64,000 bases of DNA from Streptomyces yatensis (GTDB taxonomy: Bacteria > Actinomycetota > Actinomycetes > Streptomycetales > Streptomycetaceae), in assembly GCF_018069625.1 (NCBI RefSeq), contig NZ_CP072941.1:5766001-5830000 (forward strand), in the 5' to 3' direction. Below the pieces are notes generated by a model. The model ran no database searches, had not been told where the DNA came from, and saw only the letters and a list, made by a program, of their open reading frames with translations. Both the position numbers and the translations under genes were made by a program. Positions 1 through 9,200 of the stretch are shown piece after piece (positions within the stretch are counted from its first letter, which is position 1; every line of letters begins with the position of its first letter).

Positions 1-615
1 CCGCAGCCGCTCCTCGCCCAGTGACCGCTTGGCGATGATCGCGCCGAGCGGGATCGGCAGACCGGTGGTCTGCTCCCAGTGCTCGCCCATGTCAGCCAGG
101 CAGTGCAGCCCGTAATTCTGATAGGTGAACCGGGCTTCGTGGATGACGAGCCCGGCGTCGACCTCGCCGTCCCGCACCGCGGGCATGATCGCGTGGAACG
201 GCAGCACCTTGATCTCGCCGACCCCGCCCGGCACCTCGGCGGCGGCCCACAGCCGGAAGAGCAGATACGCGGTCGAACGCTCGCTCGGCACCGCGACCGT
301 CTTCCCCGCCAGGTCCTTGCCGGTGAGCTGCTGCCCCTCGCCGGGCTGCCGCGTGAGCACCAGCGGACCGCAGCCGCGCCCGAGCGCGCCGCCGCAGGGC
401 AGCAGCGCGTAGTCGTCCAGCACCCACGGCAGTACGGCGTAGGACACCTTCAGCACATCGAACTCACCGCGCTCCGCCATCCCGTTGGTGATGTCGATGT
501 CGGCGAAGGTGACATCGAGCGCGGGCGCGCCGGGGACCTGGCCGTGGGCCCAGGCGTGGAAGACGAAGGTGTCGTTGGGGCACGGGGAGTAGGCGATCTT
601 CAGGGGCTCAGTCAC
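1..615 (-). CDS. mqnD: 1,4-dihydroxy-6-naphthoate synthase, partial (3' end outside window)
   Basis: MqnD converts cyclic dehypoxanthine futalosine into 1,4-dihydroxy-6-naphthoate in the futalosine route to menaquinone. The 205 codons present begin with VTEPLKIAYSPCPNDTFVFH, the typical start of the family, and include a periplasmic-binding-protein-like fold with SYAVLPWVL and an EVDAGLVIHEARF segment. The C-terminal part lies to the left of base 1. The start is taken as the GTG at 615 because it overlaps the TGA of mqnB as GTGA, which indicates translational coupling in a minus-strand operon. The pairing of these two genes is known from S. coelicolor SCO4326/4327. Confidence 0.93.
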   Translation of the reverse strand, partial: MTEPLKIAYSPCPNDTFVFHAWAHGQVPGAPALDVTFADIDITNGMAERGEFDVLKVSYAVLPWVLDDYALLPCGGALGRGCGPLVLTRQPGEGQQLTGKDLAGKTVAVPSERSTAYLLFRLWAAAEVPGGVGEIKVLPFHAIMPAVRDGEVDAGLVIHEARFTYQNYGLHCLADMGEHWEQTTGLPIPLGAIIAKRSLGEERLR

Positions 616-1511
616 TGCCGGGTTCCTTCCGGGTCCAAGGTCCAGGTGCCGAGGAGGGGGGCGATGGTTTCGAAGGTGCTGGTGAGCGCCTCGAGCGCCG
701 CCCCGATCCGCCAGGCGGCGCGGTCGCGCGGCCCGACGGCGTTGGAGATCGCCCGTACCTCCAGGGCGGGTACCGACTGGGCCGCGGCGGCCTCCGCCAC
801 GCCGAAGCCCTCCATGGCCTCGGCGGCGGCGTGCGGATGGCGGCGCAGCAGCTCCGCGGCCCGTTCGGCGCTCCCGGTCACGGTCGACACGGTGAGCACG
901 GTGCCGCGCACGGCGTCCGTCGCCTCGGCGACGGCGGCGACGAGCGGGGCGGGCGGGAGGTGTTCGACGGTTCCGAAGCCCAGATCGGTGACGGCGGTGA
1001 AGCCGTCGGGGGTCTCGGCACCCAGGTCGGCGGCGACGATCGCGTCGGCGACGACGATGGAGCCGAGGCGCGCGGTGGCGGGCTGCTCGGTGGCGGGCTG
1101 CTCGGCGGCAGGCTGCTCGGCGGTGGGGAGCGCGGTCGGGTTGGGGCGCTCGGCGCCGTCGGGCCGCGCGGTGGCGTCGGGGAGCGCGGTCGGGTTGGGC
1201 CGCGCGGCGGCGTCGGGGAGCGCGGTGGTGAAGCCGCCGCCGATACCGGCCGATACGGCGAGGTCGTAGGGGGTACGGGCGACCGCGGCCGCGGTCAGGG
1301 CGGCGGCGGTGCCGGCCGCCGCGGCCGCCGGGCCGACCCCGGCTGCCAGGACGTCCACGGTGAGCGGCGGCCCGGCGGGCGGCACCGGGCTCAGCCGGTG
1401 GATCATCCCGCCGGGGACGGGGAGTTCGGCCACCTCGGGGGCCGTGCCGCCGACGCCCCGCACCACGGCGTCCCGCTCGGCGGGCACAGCCGTGACGATC
1501 AGTACGCGCAT
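612..1511 (-). CDS. mqnB: futalosine hydrolase with a low-complexity insert
   Basis: This nucleoside-phosphorylase-fold enzyme hydrolyses futalosine to dehypoxanthine futalosine plus hypoxanthine in menaquinone synthesis. The N-terminus MRVLIVTAVPAERDAVVRG, the AVSAGIGGGF glycine motif near residue 86 and the late EAMEGFGVAEAA and VRAISNAVGPRD motifs are those of the family. At 299 residues it is longer than the roughly 230 usual for the family. The excess is an Ala/Pro/Thr/Glu-rich stretch at about residues 95-147 (bases 1071-1229) built from imperfect repeats, between GIGGGF and GSIVVADA. The ATG at 1511 follows a GGGGG ribosome site. The gene is coupled to mqnD downstream. Confidence 0.93.
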   Translation of the reverse strand: MRVLIVTAVPAERDAVVRGVGGTAPEVAELPVPGGMIHRLSPVPPAGPPLTVDVLAAGVGPAAAAAGTAAALTAAAVARTPYDLAVSAGIGGGFTTALPDAAARPNPTALPDATARPDGAERPNPTALPTAEQPAAEQPATEQPATARLGSIVVADAIVAADLGAETPDGFTAVTDLGFGTVEHLPPAPLVAAVAEATDAVRGTVLTVSTVTGSAERAAELLRRHPHAAAEAMEGFGVAEAAAAQSVPALEVRAISNAVGPRDRAAWRIGAALEALTSTFETIAPLLGTWTLDPEGTRQ

Positions 1512-1649
1512 GGACGATTCCCCCTTGTCACGGCGTGGCTGGTGCTCCTGGTGCGTCGGGCTCTCCCGACGTGCCCAGTCTTCCCCGTGCGGCCGGGCCC
1601 CGTCAGCGCGGCGCTTCGTCCTGCGGAGCCCCGTACGTCAGGAATCCTG

Positions 1650-2156
1650 TCAGGAGTCCCGTTCCAGCGTGAAGCGCCAGATGCCCTTGACGCCCTGGCT
1701 GCTCTTGCCGAGCTCGGCGATCGTGATGGTGACCTTCTTCTCGAGCGTGGTCTGGCCCGTCTGCGGGTTCTGCTTGGCGAAGAGCGTGTCGCTGTCGAAG
1801 CTGCGGTACGTCTCCTTGCTCGCCTCGGCCATGACCGGGTTGTTGGCGATCAGGCCCCAGCTCGACTTGGCGATCTCGGGGTCCACCCCGATCCGCACCT
1901 TGTCCCCGGGGGTCACCTTGATCGTCTTTTCGGGCTTGGCCGACAGGCACGCCTTGAACTTCGCCGAGCTCAGGTCCTTGCCGTCGCCGTAGCAGCCGTC
2001 GCTCGCCTCGGCCGTCACGGTCTCCGAACCGACCGTCACCGTTGCCAGCGGGGTCGGCTTGTCGCATGCGGAGAGGGCGACGAGCCCGAGGGACACAGCA
2101 CAGGCGGCGGTGGCGGCGCGGCGGCCCTTGCCCCTGGAAAACAGCGCAGCGGTCAT
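1650..2156 (-). CDS. DUF2771 family lipoprotein
   Basis: The 168-residue product has a basic N-terminus, a hydrophobic stretch and a lipobox ending LSAC at about residue 30, so it should be exported and lipid-anchored on the outer face of the membrane. The rest resembles the actinobacterial DUF2771 family, whose function is unknown: TVTVGSETVTAEASDGCYGD, KVTPGDKVRIGVDP, and a C-terminal beta-rich WRFTLERDS ending. Its two later cysteines (in DGCYGD and KACLS) could form a disulfide. It lies between mqnB and an MFS gene on the same strand. A strong hairpin separates it from the MFS gene, so it probably has its own promoter. Confidence 0.85.
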   Translation of the reverse strand: MTAALFSRGKGRRAATAACAVSLGLVALSACDKPTPLATVTVGSETVTAEASDGCYGDGKDLSSAKFKACLSAKPEKTIKVTPGDKVRIGVDPEIAKSSWGLIANNPVMAEASKETYRSFDSDTLFAKQNPQTGQTTLEKKVTITIAELGKSSQGVKGIWRFTLERDS

Positions 2157-2190
2157 GCGGGCAGGCTATCGGGCCGCCCTGATCACTTCG

Positions 2191-2236
2191 CGCGCGGGTC
2201 AGGCGAGCGGCGGAGGCGGGTCGCCTGACCCGCGCG
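2191..2236 (-). terminator. strong hairpin terminator downstream of the MFS gene
   Basis: The 16-base arms at 2191-2206 (CGCGCGGGTCAGGCGA) and 2221-2236 are perfectly complementary and enclose a 14-base loop. There is no T-tract, as is common in Streptomyces. It lies between the stop of the MFS gene and the start of the DUF2771 gene and probably ends the MFS transcript. Confidence 0.75.
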
Positions 2237-2490
2237 AGCCGCGGAGGCGGGTCGGGTCGACCGCCGTGCGTGCAATTCAGGCCGGCCGCCGTGCAGGTGA
2301 ATCCGGCCGGCCGCCGCTCATACGAGTCCGGCCGGCCGTCGCGCATGCGCGACAAGCCCCCTGTCGCCCACGCGCCTCAAGCTCCCTGTCGCCCACGCCG
2401 TGCCTCAAGCTCCCTGTCGCCCACGCGCGACAAGCCCCGTCGCCCACGCGCCTCAAGCCACCCGTGGATCCTCAAGCCACCCGTGGATAC
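2237..2490. repeat. degenerate tandem repeats downstream of the MFS gene
   Basis: Several families of short imperfect repeats fill this stretch. Three copies of a ggccggccg-centred unit occur at about 2281-2336. At least four copies of a ctgtcgcccacgcg unit occur at about 2360-2450. The MFS stop region (minus strand atccacgggtggcttgag) is present twice at about 2453-2490, the second copy holding the TGA. I see no gene here. Confidence 0.8.
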
Positions 2491-4193
2491 GGCGTCCCCT
2501 GCCGGGAGGCGCTCAGCAGCCCGCGGACGCTCAGCGCCACGCCCAGCGCGAGCACCGCCGCCGCGACCGCCATCCCCAGCACCCCGTGGAGCGGCAGCAC
2601 GATGCCGATGGCGCCGCCGAGGACCCACGCCATCTGGAGCGTCGTCTCGGAGCGGGAGAACGCGGAGGTGCGAACCTCCTCGGGGACGTCGCGCTGGATC
2701 AGCGCGTCCAGCGACAGCTTGCCCAGCGCCTGGGAGATTCCGGCGGTGGCGGCCACGGCGGCCACCGTCACCGCGCCGTAGAAGGTCGCCGACACGATGA
2801 TCACGGCCAGGGCCGAGCTCAGCACCACCGCGATGATCCGCTCCGGGCCGCGCGTCCGCAGCCAGGCGCCGATCGCGGTGCCCAGCGCGTTGCCGCCGCC
2901 CGCGCAGACGGCGGCCAGGCCGAGCGAGACCTCGGGGCCGAGCCCGCCCACGGGCTGGTCGCGGAGGAGGAAGGCCAGGAAGAGGGTGAGGAACCCGGAC
3001 AGGGCCTTCAGCGCGGCGCACGCCTGAAGGGCGTGCAGTACGGAGGGGCCGACCGTACGGAGGCCGAGCCGCCCGGAACCGTTCCTCCGGATGGAGTCCC
3101 AAAAGAGGGCCCAGAAGGCTGTTCTGGACCCGCCGACCCTGGCCTTGGGTTTACGCACCGTCACCGGAAGATGCAGATGGCGCTGTCCGGAGGTCAGCTG
3201 CGCCCTGGCCTCACCCTTCGCGGAGTCCACCTTGTGCGGAAGGGTGAACGACAGGAATCCGCCCAGCAGGAAGATCACGGACGCCCCGTAGAGCGGCCAG
3301 CCCGGGCCGATCTGATGCAGCACGGCCCCCAGCGGGGCCGCCACGCCGGTCGCGAGCAGCCCGGCGAGGGTGACCCGTGAGTTGGCCTTGACCAGGGAGA
3401 AGTGGGGTGGGAGCAGCCGTGGCACGACGGCGGAACGGACGACTCCGTACGCCTTGGACGCCACCAGCACGCCCAGCGCCGCCGGATACAGCTCGAGCCC
3501 GCCGCCCACCACCGCGCCCGCCATCGTCAGCGCGAGCACCGCACGGGTCAGCATCGCGCCCGCCATGGCCGCGCGGCGGCCGTGCGGAAGGCGGTCCAGG
3601 AGCGGGCCGATGACGGGCGCGAGGAGCGCGAAGGGCGCCATGGTGATGACCAGGTAGAGCGCGACCCGCCCGCGGGCCTCGTCGGTCGGGACCGAGAAGA
3701 AGATCGTGGAGGCGAGCGCGACAGTGATCATCATGTCGCCCGCGGAGTTCACCGCGTGCAGCTCGATCAGCTTGCCCAGCCCCGACTCCCCGGCCCCATG
3801 GGCGTGGGTGGCCCGGCGGATGCCCCGCCCGGCCGCGGTGAAGGGGAGACGGAGCGCGAAGGGCAGACGGAGCGCATGGACGACCCAGCGGCCCGACCGC
3901 TTGGTCGAACCGCCGCTGTACCACCGCGTGCCTGCCACCTGACCATGGTGCAGCCAACGCGGCCCCGGCGTCAGACCTTCGACCGCTTTCCGGATGGCGG
4001 CGCCGTCGGCGGAGATCGGCAACACCGCGCTGTCCAGCGGAAATGTGGTTTCCCCGGGGTGGGCGGGCAGGGGGTGGACGGTGCGGCGGCCGGGGACGGG
4101 CATGGGACGGGGGTAGGGGCTGCGCGGCCGGACAAGGTAGCGTGCGTAACCGCGCCACCGAGGGTCGTTCCTGGCCGTGTGCCGAGTAGCCAT
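2472..4193 (-). CDS. MFS transporter with a long cytoplasmic N-terminus
   Basis: The protein has about 130-145 hydrophilic, Arg- and Pro-rich residues followed by roughly ten to twelve hydrophobic helices, starting at NSAGDMMITVALASTIFFSV. The loop LLDRLPHGRRAAMAG resembles the MFS A-motif region between helices 2 and 3, so this is a major facilitator superfamily membrane protein of unknown substrate. It is divergent from the DUF3027 gene. The ATG at 4193 is preferred; an in-frame start at 4214 adds seven residues. No good ribosome site precedes it, and a CATTCT box five bases upstream would allow a leaderless mRNA. Its 3' end is copied downstream of its stop. Confidence 0.8.
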   Translation of the reverse strand: MATRHTARNDPRWRGYARYLVRPRSPYPRPMPVPGRRTVHPLPAHPGETTFPLDSAVLPISADGAAIRKAVEGLTPGPRWLHHGQVAGTRWYSGGSTKRSGRWVVHALRLPFALRLPFTAAGRGIRRATHAHGAGESGLGKLIELHAVNSAGDMMITVALASTIFFSVPTDEARGRVALYLVITMAPFALLAPVIGPLLDRLPHGRRAAMAGAMLTRAVLALTMAGAVVGGGLELYPAALGVLVASKAYGVVRSAVVPRLLPPHFSLVKANSRVTLAGLLATGVAAPLGAVLHQIGPGWPLYGASVIFLLGGFLSFTLPHKVDSAKGEARAQLTSGQRHLHLPVTVRKPKARVGGSRTAFWALFWDSIRRNGSGRLGLRTVGPSVLHALQACAALKALSGFLTLFLAFLLRDQPVGGLGPEVSLGLAAVCAGGGNALGTAIGAWLRTRGPERIIAVVLSSALAVIIVSATFYGAVTVAAVAATAGISQALGKLSLDALIQRDVPEEVRTSAFSRSETTLQMAWVLGGAIGIVLPLHGVLGMAVAAAVLALGVALSVRGLLSASRQGTPYPRVA

Positions 4194-4351
4194 CCCGCAG
4201 AATGGGACGTACAAGGTGCGCCCGAAGGCCGGATGGGCGCGGACGTCGACGCGGCCCCATGGTCCGCTCCGTCCGCGGTCCCGCGTTCCGGCCGTACGGC
4301 TGGCGCACCAGGTCAGACGGCTGCGACGGCGTGGAAGAGAGAATCGATCCT

Positions 4352-5266
4352 GTGAGTGCGATGCGAAGCCGTACCCCCGACCGCCTGTGCGCCGAGGCGG
4401 TCGAACTCGCCCGTGAGGCGGCCATGGAAGCCGCCTTTCCGGGGAAGGTCGGCGAGTATATGGGCGCTGTCGCCGAGGGCGACCGCGTGGTCACGCATCT
4501 CTTCGAGAGCCCCGAGCCGGGCTATCGCGGCTGGCGCTGGGCGGTCACCGTGACCCGCGCCTCCCGCGCGAAGACCGTCACCCTGGACGAGACGGTACTG
4601 CTCCCCGGCCCCGACGCGCTGCTCGCGCCGGAGTGGGTGCCCTGGAGCGAGCGGCTGCGCCCCGGCGACATGGGGCCGGGCGATCTGCTCCCCACCGAGG
4701 CCGAGGACCTGCGCCTGGAGCCGGGCTACTCGGGCGAGGACGCCCCGCCGCCCAACTCCGTGGTCTCGGAGGAGATGCAGCAGCTCGCGGCGGTGGAGGA
4801 GGCCGATGTGACGGCCGGCGCCCCCGGCTCCCAGACCGCCGCGCCCAAGACCGGCTCGATCGCGGCCATCGCCGAGGAGCTGGGCATGCGCCGCGCCCGG
4901 GTGCTGTCCCGCTACGGCCTCCACGTCGCGGCCGACCGCTGGGACGAGGCGTACGGCGCCCAGACCCCCATGGCCCAGGCGGCCCCCGGCACGTGCGCGA
5001 CCTGCGGCTTCCTGATGCCCCTCGGCGGCTCGCTGGGACAGGCGTTCGGGGTGTGCGCGAATGAGTTCAGCCCGGCGGACGGCCGCGTCGTCTCCCTCTC
5101 GTACGGCTGCGGCGCCCACTCCGAGGCGGCCGTCATGCCCAAGCCCCCGCGCCCGTCCGCGCCGGTGGTCGACGAGACCGTCGTCGAACCGCTCCCCCTC
5201 CACCCGGACCGCGCGAGCGGCTCGGTCGAGGCGGACACCCCGCCGGAGGAACTGGGCCACAGCTGA
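4352..5266 (+). CDS. DUF3027 family protein
   Basis: This 304-residue soluble protein matches the actinobacterial DUF3027 family, of unknown function. The conserved core begins at RTPDRLCAEAVELAREAA, passes through GWRWAVTVTRASRAKTV and EWVPWSERLRPGDMGPGDLL, then a linker, then RRARVLSRYGLHVAADRW. A CATCGFLMPLGG...GVCANEFSPADG...SYGCGAHSEA segment near residues 210-260 places cysteines and a histidine in a spacing that could bind a metal. The C-terminus is acidic and proline-rich. GTG at 4352 is chosen because GGAAGAGAG precedes it by about ten bases and the protein motif starts directly after. Confidence 0.85.
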   Translation: MSAMRSRTPDRLCAEAVELAREAAMEAAFPGKVGEYMGAVAEGDRVVTHLFESPEPGYRGWRWAVTVTRASRAKTVTLDETVLLPGPDALLAPEWVPWSERLRPGDMGPGDLLPTEAEDLRLEPGYSGEDAPPPNSVVSEEMQQLAAVEEADVTAGAPGSQTAAPKTGSIAAIAEELGMRRARVLSRYGLHVAADRWDEAYGAQTPMAQAAPGTCATCGFLMPLGGSLGQAFGVCANEFSPADGRVVSLSYGCGAHSEAAVMPKPPRPSAPVVDETVVEPLPLHPDRASGSVEADTPPEELGHS

Positions 5267-6254
5267 GGCGGCCTGTGGCGGCCTGTGGCGCCCTGTGGCG
5301 GCCTGTGGCGCCCTGTGGGCCGTCGGCTGAGGCGGCCCGCGGGGCCTGTGGGCCGTCGGCTGAGGCGGCCTGCGGGGCGCCCTGGCGGGCGCCTGGGCGG
5401 GCGTGCCGTCGCCCATCGCTGAGACTCGCCTCAGGCCCGGCCGGGCGGTCCGCCCCGGCGGCCGCGCCGGTCGCCGCGATGGCGTCTGCGGACCCCCGCT
5501 GCCGCCGCCCCGTGGGGCGGCCGTGACGGCTGCTGTCCGGCCGCTGACCCGGTCGGGGCACGTGCTGCCGCGGCTGGTCGCTGCGTTGGCGGCCGAGAGC
5601 CCTCGCGGCTGCCCCGGATACGCGCCCCCCGGACTCGTCCGGCGACGCCTGGTCCCGCCCTGCCGGGAGCCCCACGCGCCTGGGCCGGGCGGCGCAGCAC
5701 GAGGCGGTCTGTGAGGCGGGCCCCGTGAGGCGGGCCCCCGTGAGGCGGGCCCGTGCGACGCGCGTCCGGCGGGCGGCCCCGTGCGTCATGGCCCGGCCGT
5801 GCCCGGCTCGGTCCGCGCGTCCGGTCTGCCCGTGGCCGCCCGTCGTCGGGCCCAACAGCGAGTCCGGCCGCCTCGGTTTCTGCCCCCGCGGGGCGGTCTG
5901 CCGGTGGAGGCTCGGCCGAGTTGGGCGGAGGGGCTGGGCGGCCGGGGCCGGGCGCCCGGGGGCCGATGGGCTCGGGGCGCGGCGGGGAGGAGCTGGTGCT
6001 GAGGCGGGGAGGGCTCGGGGCTGAGGCGGGGAGGGCTCGGGGCTGAGGCGGGGAGGGCTCGGGGCTGAGGTGGGGAATCCGGTTGTCTGGAGCCCGAGGC
6101 GTCGTTTGGGCGCGGATAGCGGTACGTTCGCGGCTAGCAAGGGCGACACGCGAGGGAACGACGAGCGCGGTGGGGCGAGCCGCACCGCGGGGGACTCGGC
6201 GGTGTGGCGCCGCGGCGCAGGACGGACCCCGACCAGGAACTCCGGAGGCGAGAC
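5267..6254. repeat. 988-bp noncoding, repeat-rich intergenic region
   Basis: No convincing gene is present; the long reading frames here are G/C-driven. The first part repeats the 3' end of the DUF3027 gene (gctgaggcggcctg at about 5262, 5328 and 5359) and a gcctgtggcg decamer. A gtgaggcgggccc unit occurs three times at about 5713-5753. A 22-bp unit beginning gctgaggcggggagggctcg repeats 3.5 times at 5998-6075. Confidence 0.75.
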
Positions 6255-9200
6255 GTGAGCAGCACGGCGATGGTGCGAGGCGCGACCGAGGACGCGGACC
6301 CGTTCGGGACCGCGCGGCTGCGGCGCGGCGTGCTGGACGCCTGGGCCGCTTCGCCCGCCCGGTTCCGGGAGGACGCCAACGCCGAGGAGGACCTGGCGCT
6401 GGGCGGCCACCGCGACCGGCTGGTCGTCGAGATGGCCCAGAACGCGGCGGACGCCGCCGCCCGTGCCGGGGTGCCCGGACGGCTCCGGCTGACCCTGCGG
6501 CCGGCCACCGACGGCGAGCCCGCCGTGCTGGCCGCCGCCAACACCGGGGCGCCGCTGGACGCGGTCGGGGTCGAGTCGCTGTCCACCCTGCGGGCGTCGG
6601 CCAAGCGGGACGAGCCGGAGAGCGCGGTCGGGCGGTTCGGCGTCGGCTTCGCGGCGGTGCTCGCGGTGAGCGACGAGCCCGCGGTCGTGGGCCGCACCGG
6701 CGGGGTGCGCTGGTCGCTGGCCGAGGCGCGGGAGCTGACCCAGCACGCCGCCGCCACCAGCCCCGGCCTCGCCGAGGAGCTGCGCCGCCGCGACGGGCAC
6801 GTGCCGCTGCTGCGGCTGCCGCTGCCCGCCGAGGGGATCGCCCCGGACGGCTACGACACCGTCGTGGTGCTGCCGCTGCGCGACGGTGCCGCTATGGACG
6901 TGGCCGAGCGGCTGCTGGCCGGGATCGACGACGCGCTGCTGCTCACCCTCCCCGGTCTGGCCGAGGTCGTGGTGGAGACCGTCGAGGGCACCCGGACGCT
7001 GCGCCGCCGCCAGGAGGGCCCGTACACCGTCATCGAGGACAGCCGTGAGGGCGGCGGCGAGGGCAGCCGTGAGGGCGGCGGCGCACGCGGTACGACGCGC
7101 TGGCGCACCGAGAGCGCCGGCGGGCGGCTGGAGCCGGAGCTGCTCGCCGACCGCCCGGTGGAGGAGCGGCTGCGCCCGGTGTGGTCGGTGACCTGGGCGG
7201 TTCCGGTGGACGCGGAGGGCGCGCCGGTACGGTCCGCGACCGCCCCGGTCGTCCACGCCCCGACCCCGACCGATGAGCCGCTGGGCATGCCGGCGCTGCT
7301 GATCGCGTCCTTCCCGCTGGAGCCCACCCGCCGCCACACCGCCCCCGGCCCGCTCACGGACTTCCTGCTGGACCGCGCGGCCGAGTCGTACGCGACGCTG
7401 CTGCGCGACTGGCATCCGGTCTCGGTCGGCACGATCGACCTGGTCCCGGGCCAGCTGGGCAAGGGCGAGCTGGACGGGGAGCTGCGCCGGAGGGTGCTGG
7501 AGCGGCTGCCGAGGGTGCCGTTCCTGCCCAGCGCCGCCGCACCGGCGGTGGGCGCGGGCGCCGAAGCCGTGGCGGGCTGGCTCGGGTCGCCGGACGCGCT
7601 CGGGCCGGACGCCGCCCAGGGCGGCCCCGCGGCGGGCGATGCGGCCGTGTCCGCGTCCGCCCCGCCGGTCGCCGCGGCCGACTCCCCGGCCGACTGGGAC
7701 GACGACGTGCTGGCGCGCGGCGGTTTCGAGGGCGAGCCGCACGCGCTGCGGCCCCGGGACGCCGAGGTCGTCGAGGGCGCGGGCGCGGAGACGGTGGAGG
7801 TGCTGGCCGAGCTGTTCCCCACGCTGCTGCCCGCGGGTCTTGAGCGCCGTTCGGAGCTGCGGGTGCTGGGCGTGGCCCGGGTGCCGCTGGGCGAGCTCAT
7901 CGACCGGCTCGCGGGTGTGGAGCGGGCCCCGGCCTGGTGGCGGCGGCTGTACGACTCGCTGGGCGGCATCGACCCGGACCGGCTCAGCGGGCTGCCGGTG
8001 CCGCTGGCGGACGGCCGGACGACGATCGGGCCCCGGCAGGTGCTGCTGCCGCTGCCGGGCGAGGCCGACGGCGACCTGGACAGCATCGGAACCGCCGAGT
8101 CCGCACCGTCCGCCGAGTCCGCCTGGGGCGCCGAGCCTGCCGAGCCCGCCGGGATGGCGGGGATGGCGGGGATGGCCGGAACCGCCGAGTCCGCCGGACT
8201 CGCCGGGACCACCGAGGCCCCCGAGCGCGGCGGCGCGGTCAGCGCCACGCATCGCACCCTCGCCCGCCTCGGCCTGAAAGTTGCACATCCGGACGCCGCC
8301 CATCCACTCCTGGAGAAGCTCGGCGCGACCCCCGCCACCCCCCGCGCCGTGCTGACGACCCCGCAGGTGCGGGCCGCCGTCGCGCATTCGCTGGAGGCGG
8401 AGGACGAGTACGACCCGTTCGCGGAGGAGGGCGAGGCCCTGGGCGCGGCGCTGGACGCCGACACGCTGGCCGACACCGTTCTCGGCCTGGTCCAGCAGGC
8501 CCGGCTGGCGCCCGGCGACGAGCCGTGGCTCGCCGCGCTCGCGCTGCCGGACGAGGACGGGGAGCTGGCCCCGGCCGGTGAACTGGTCCTTCCCGGCAGC
8601 GCCTTCGAGCAGGTGATGCGGGAAGGCGAACTGGCCGCGTGCGACGCCGAACTGGCCGAGCGCTGGGGCGAGCAGCCGCTGGCCGCGGTCGGTGTGCTGG
8701 CGGGCTTCACGCTGGTCAGGGCCACCGATGTGGTGCTGGACCCCGATGAACTGGAGCCGCGCGAGGGCGACTTCACCGAGCCCGACGACGTCGGCGTGCT
8801 GGACGCCGTCGACGTGTGGTGCGAGGACGTGCTGGACCGGCTGCCGCAGACGCCGGTGCCGCCGGTGGCCACCGAGATCGTGGCCGTACGGGACCTGGAC
8901 CTGGTCGACGACGACGCCTGGCCGCGGGCGCTCGCCATGCTCGCCCAGCCGCCGCTGCGCGACGCGCTCACCGCGCCGGTGCGGGTGCTGCTGCCGGACG
9001 GCACGACGGAGACCGTGCGCTCGTACACCGCGTGGTGGCTGCGCGGCCATCCGGTGCTCGACGGCCGCCGCCCCGCCGGGCTGCGCGCGGCCGGGGGCGA
9101 TCCGCTGCTGGCGGGGCTGTACGAGGCGGTGGACGCGGCCGGGTTCGAGGACGAGCAGGTGCTGCGGGCGCTGGGGGTACGGACCTCCGTCGCCGCGCTG

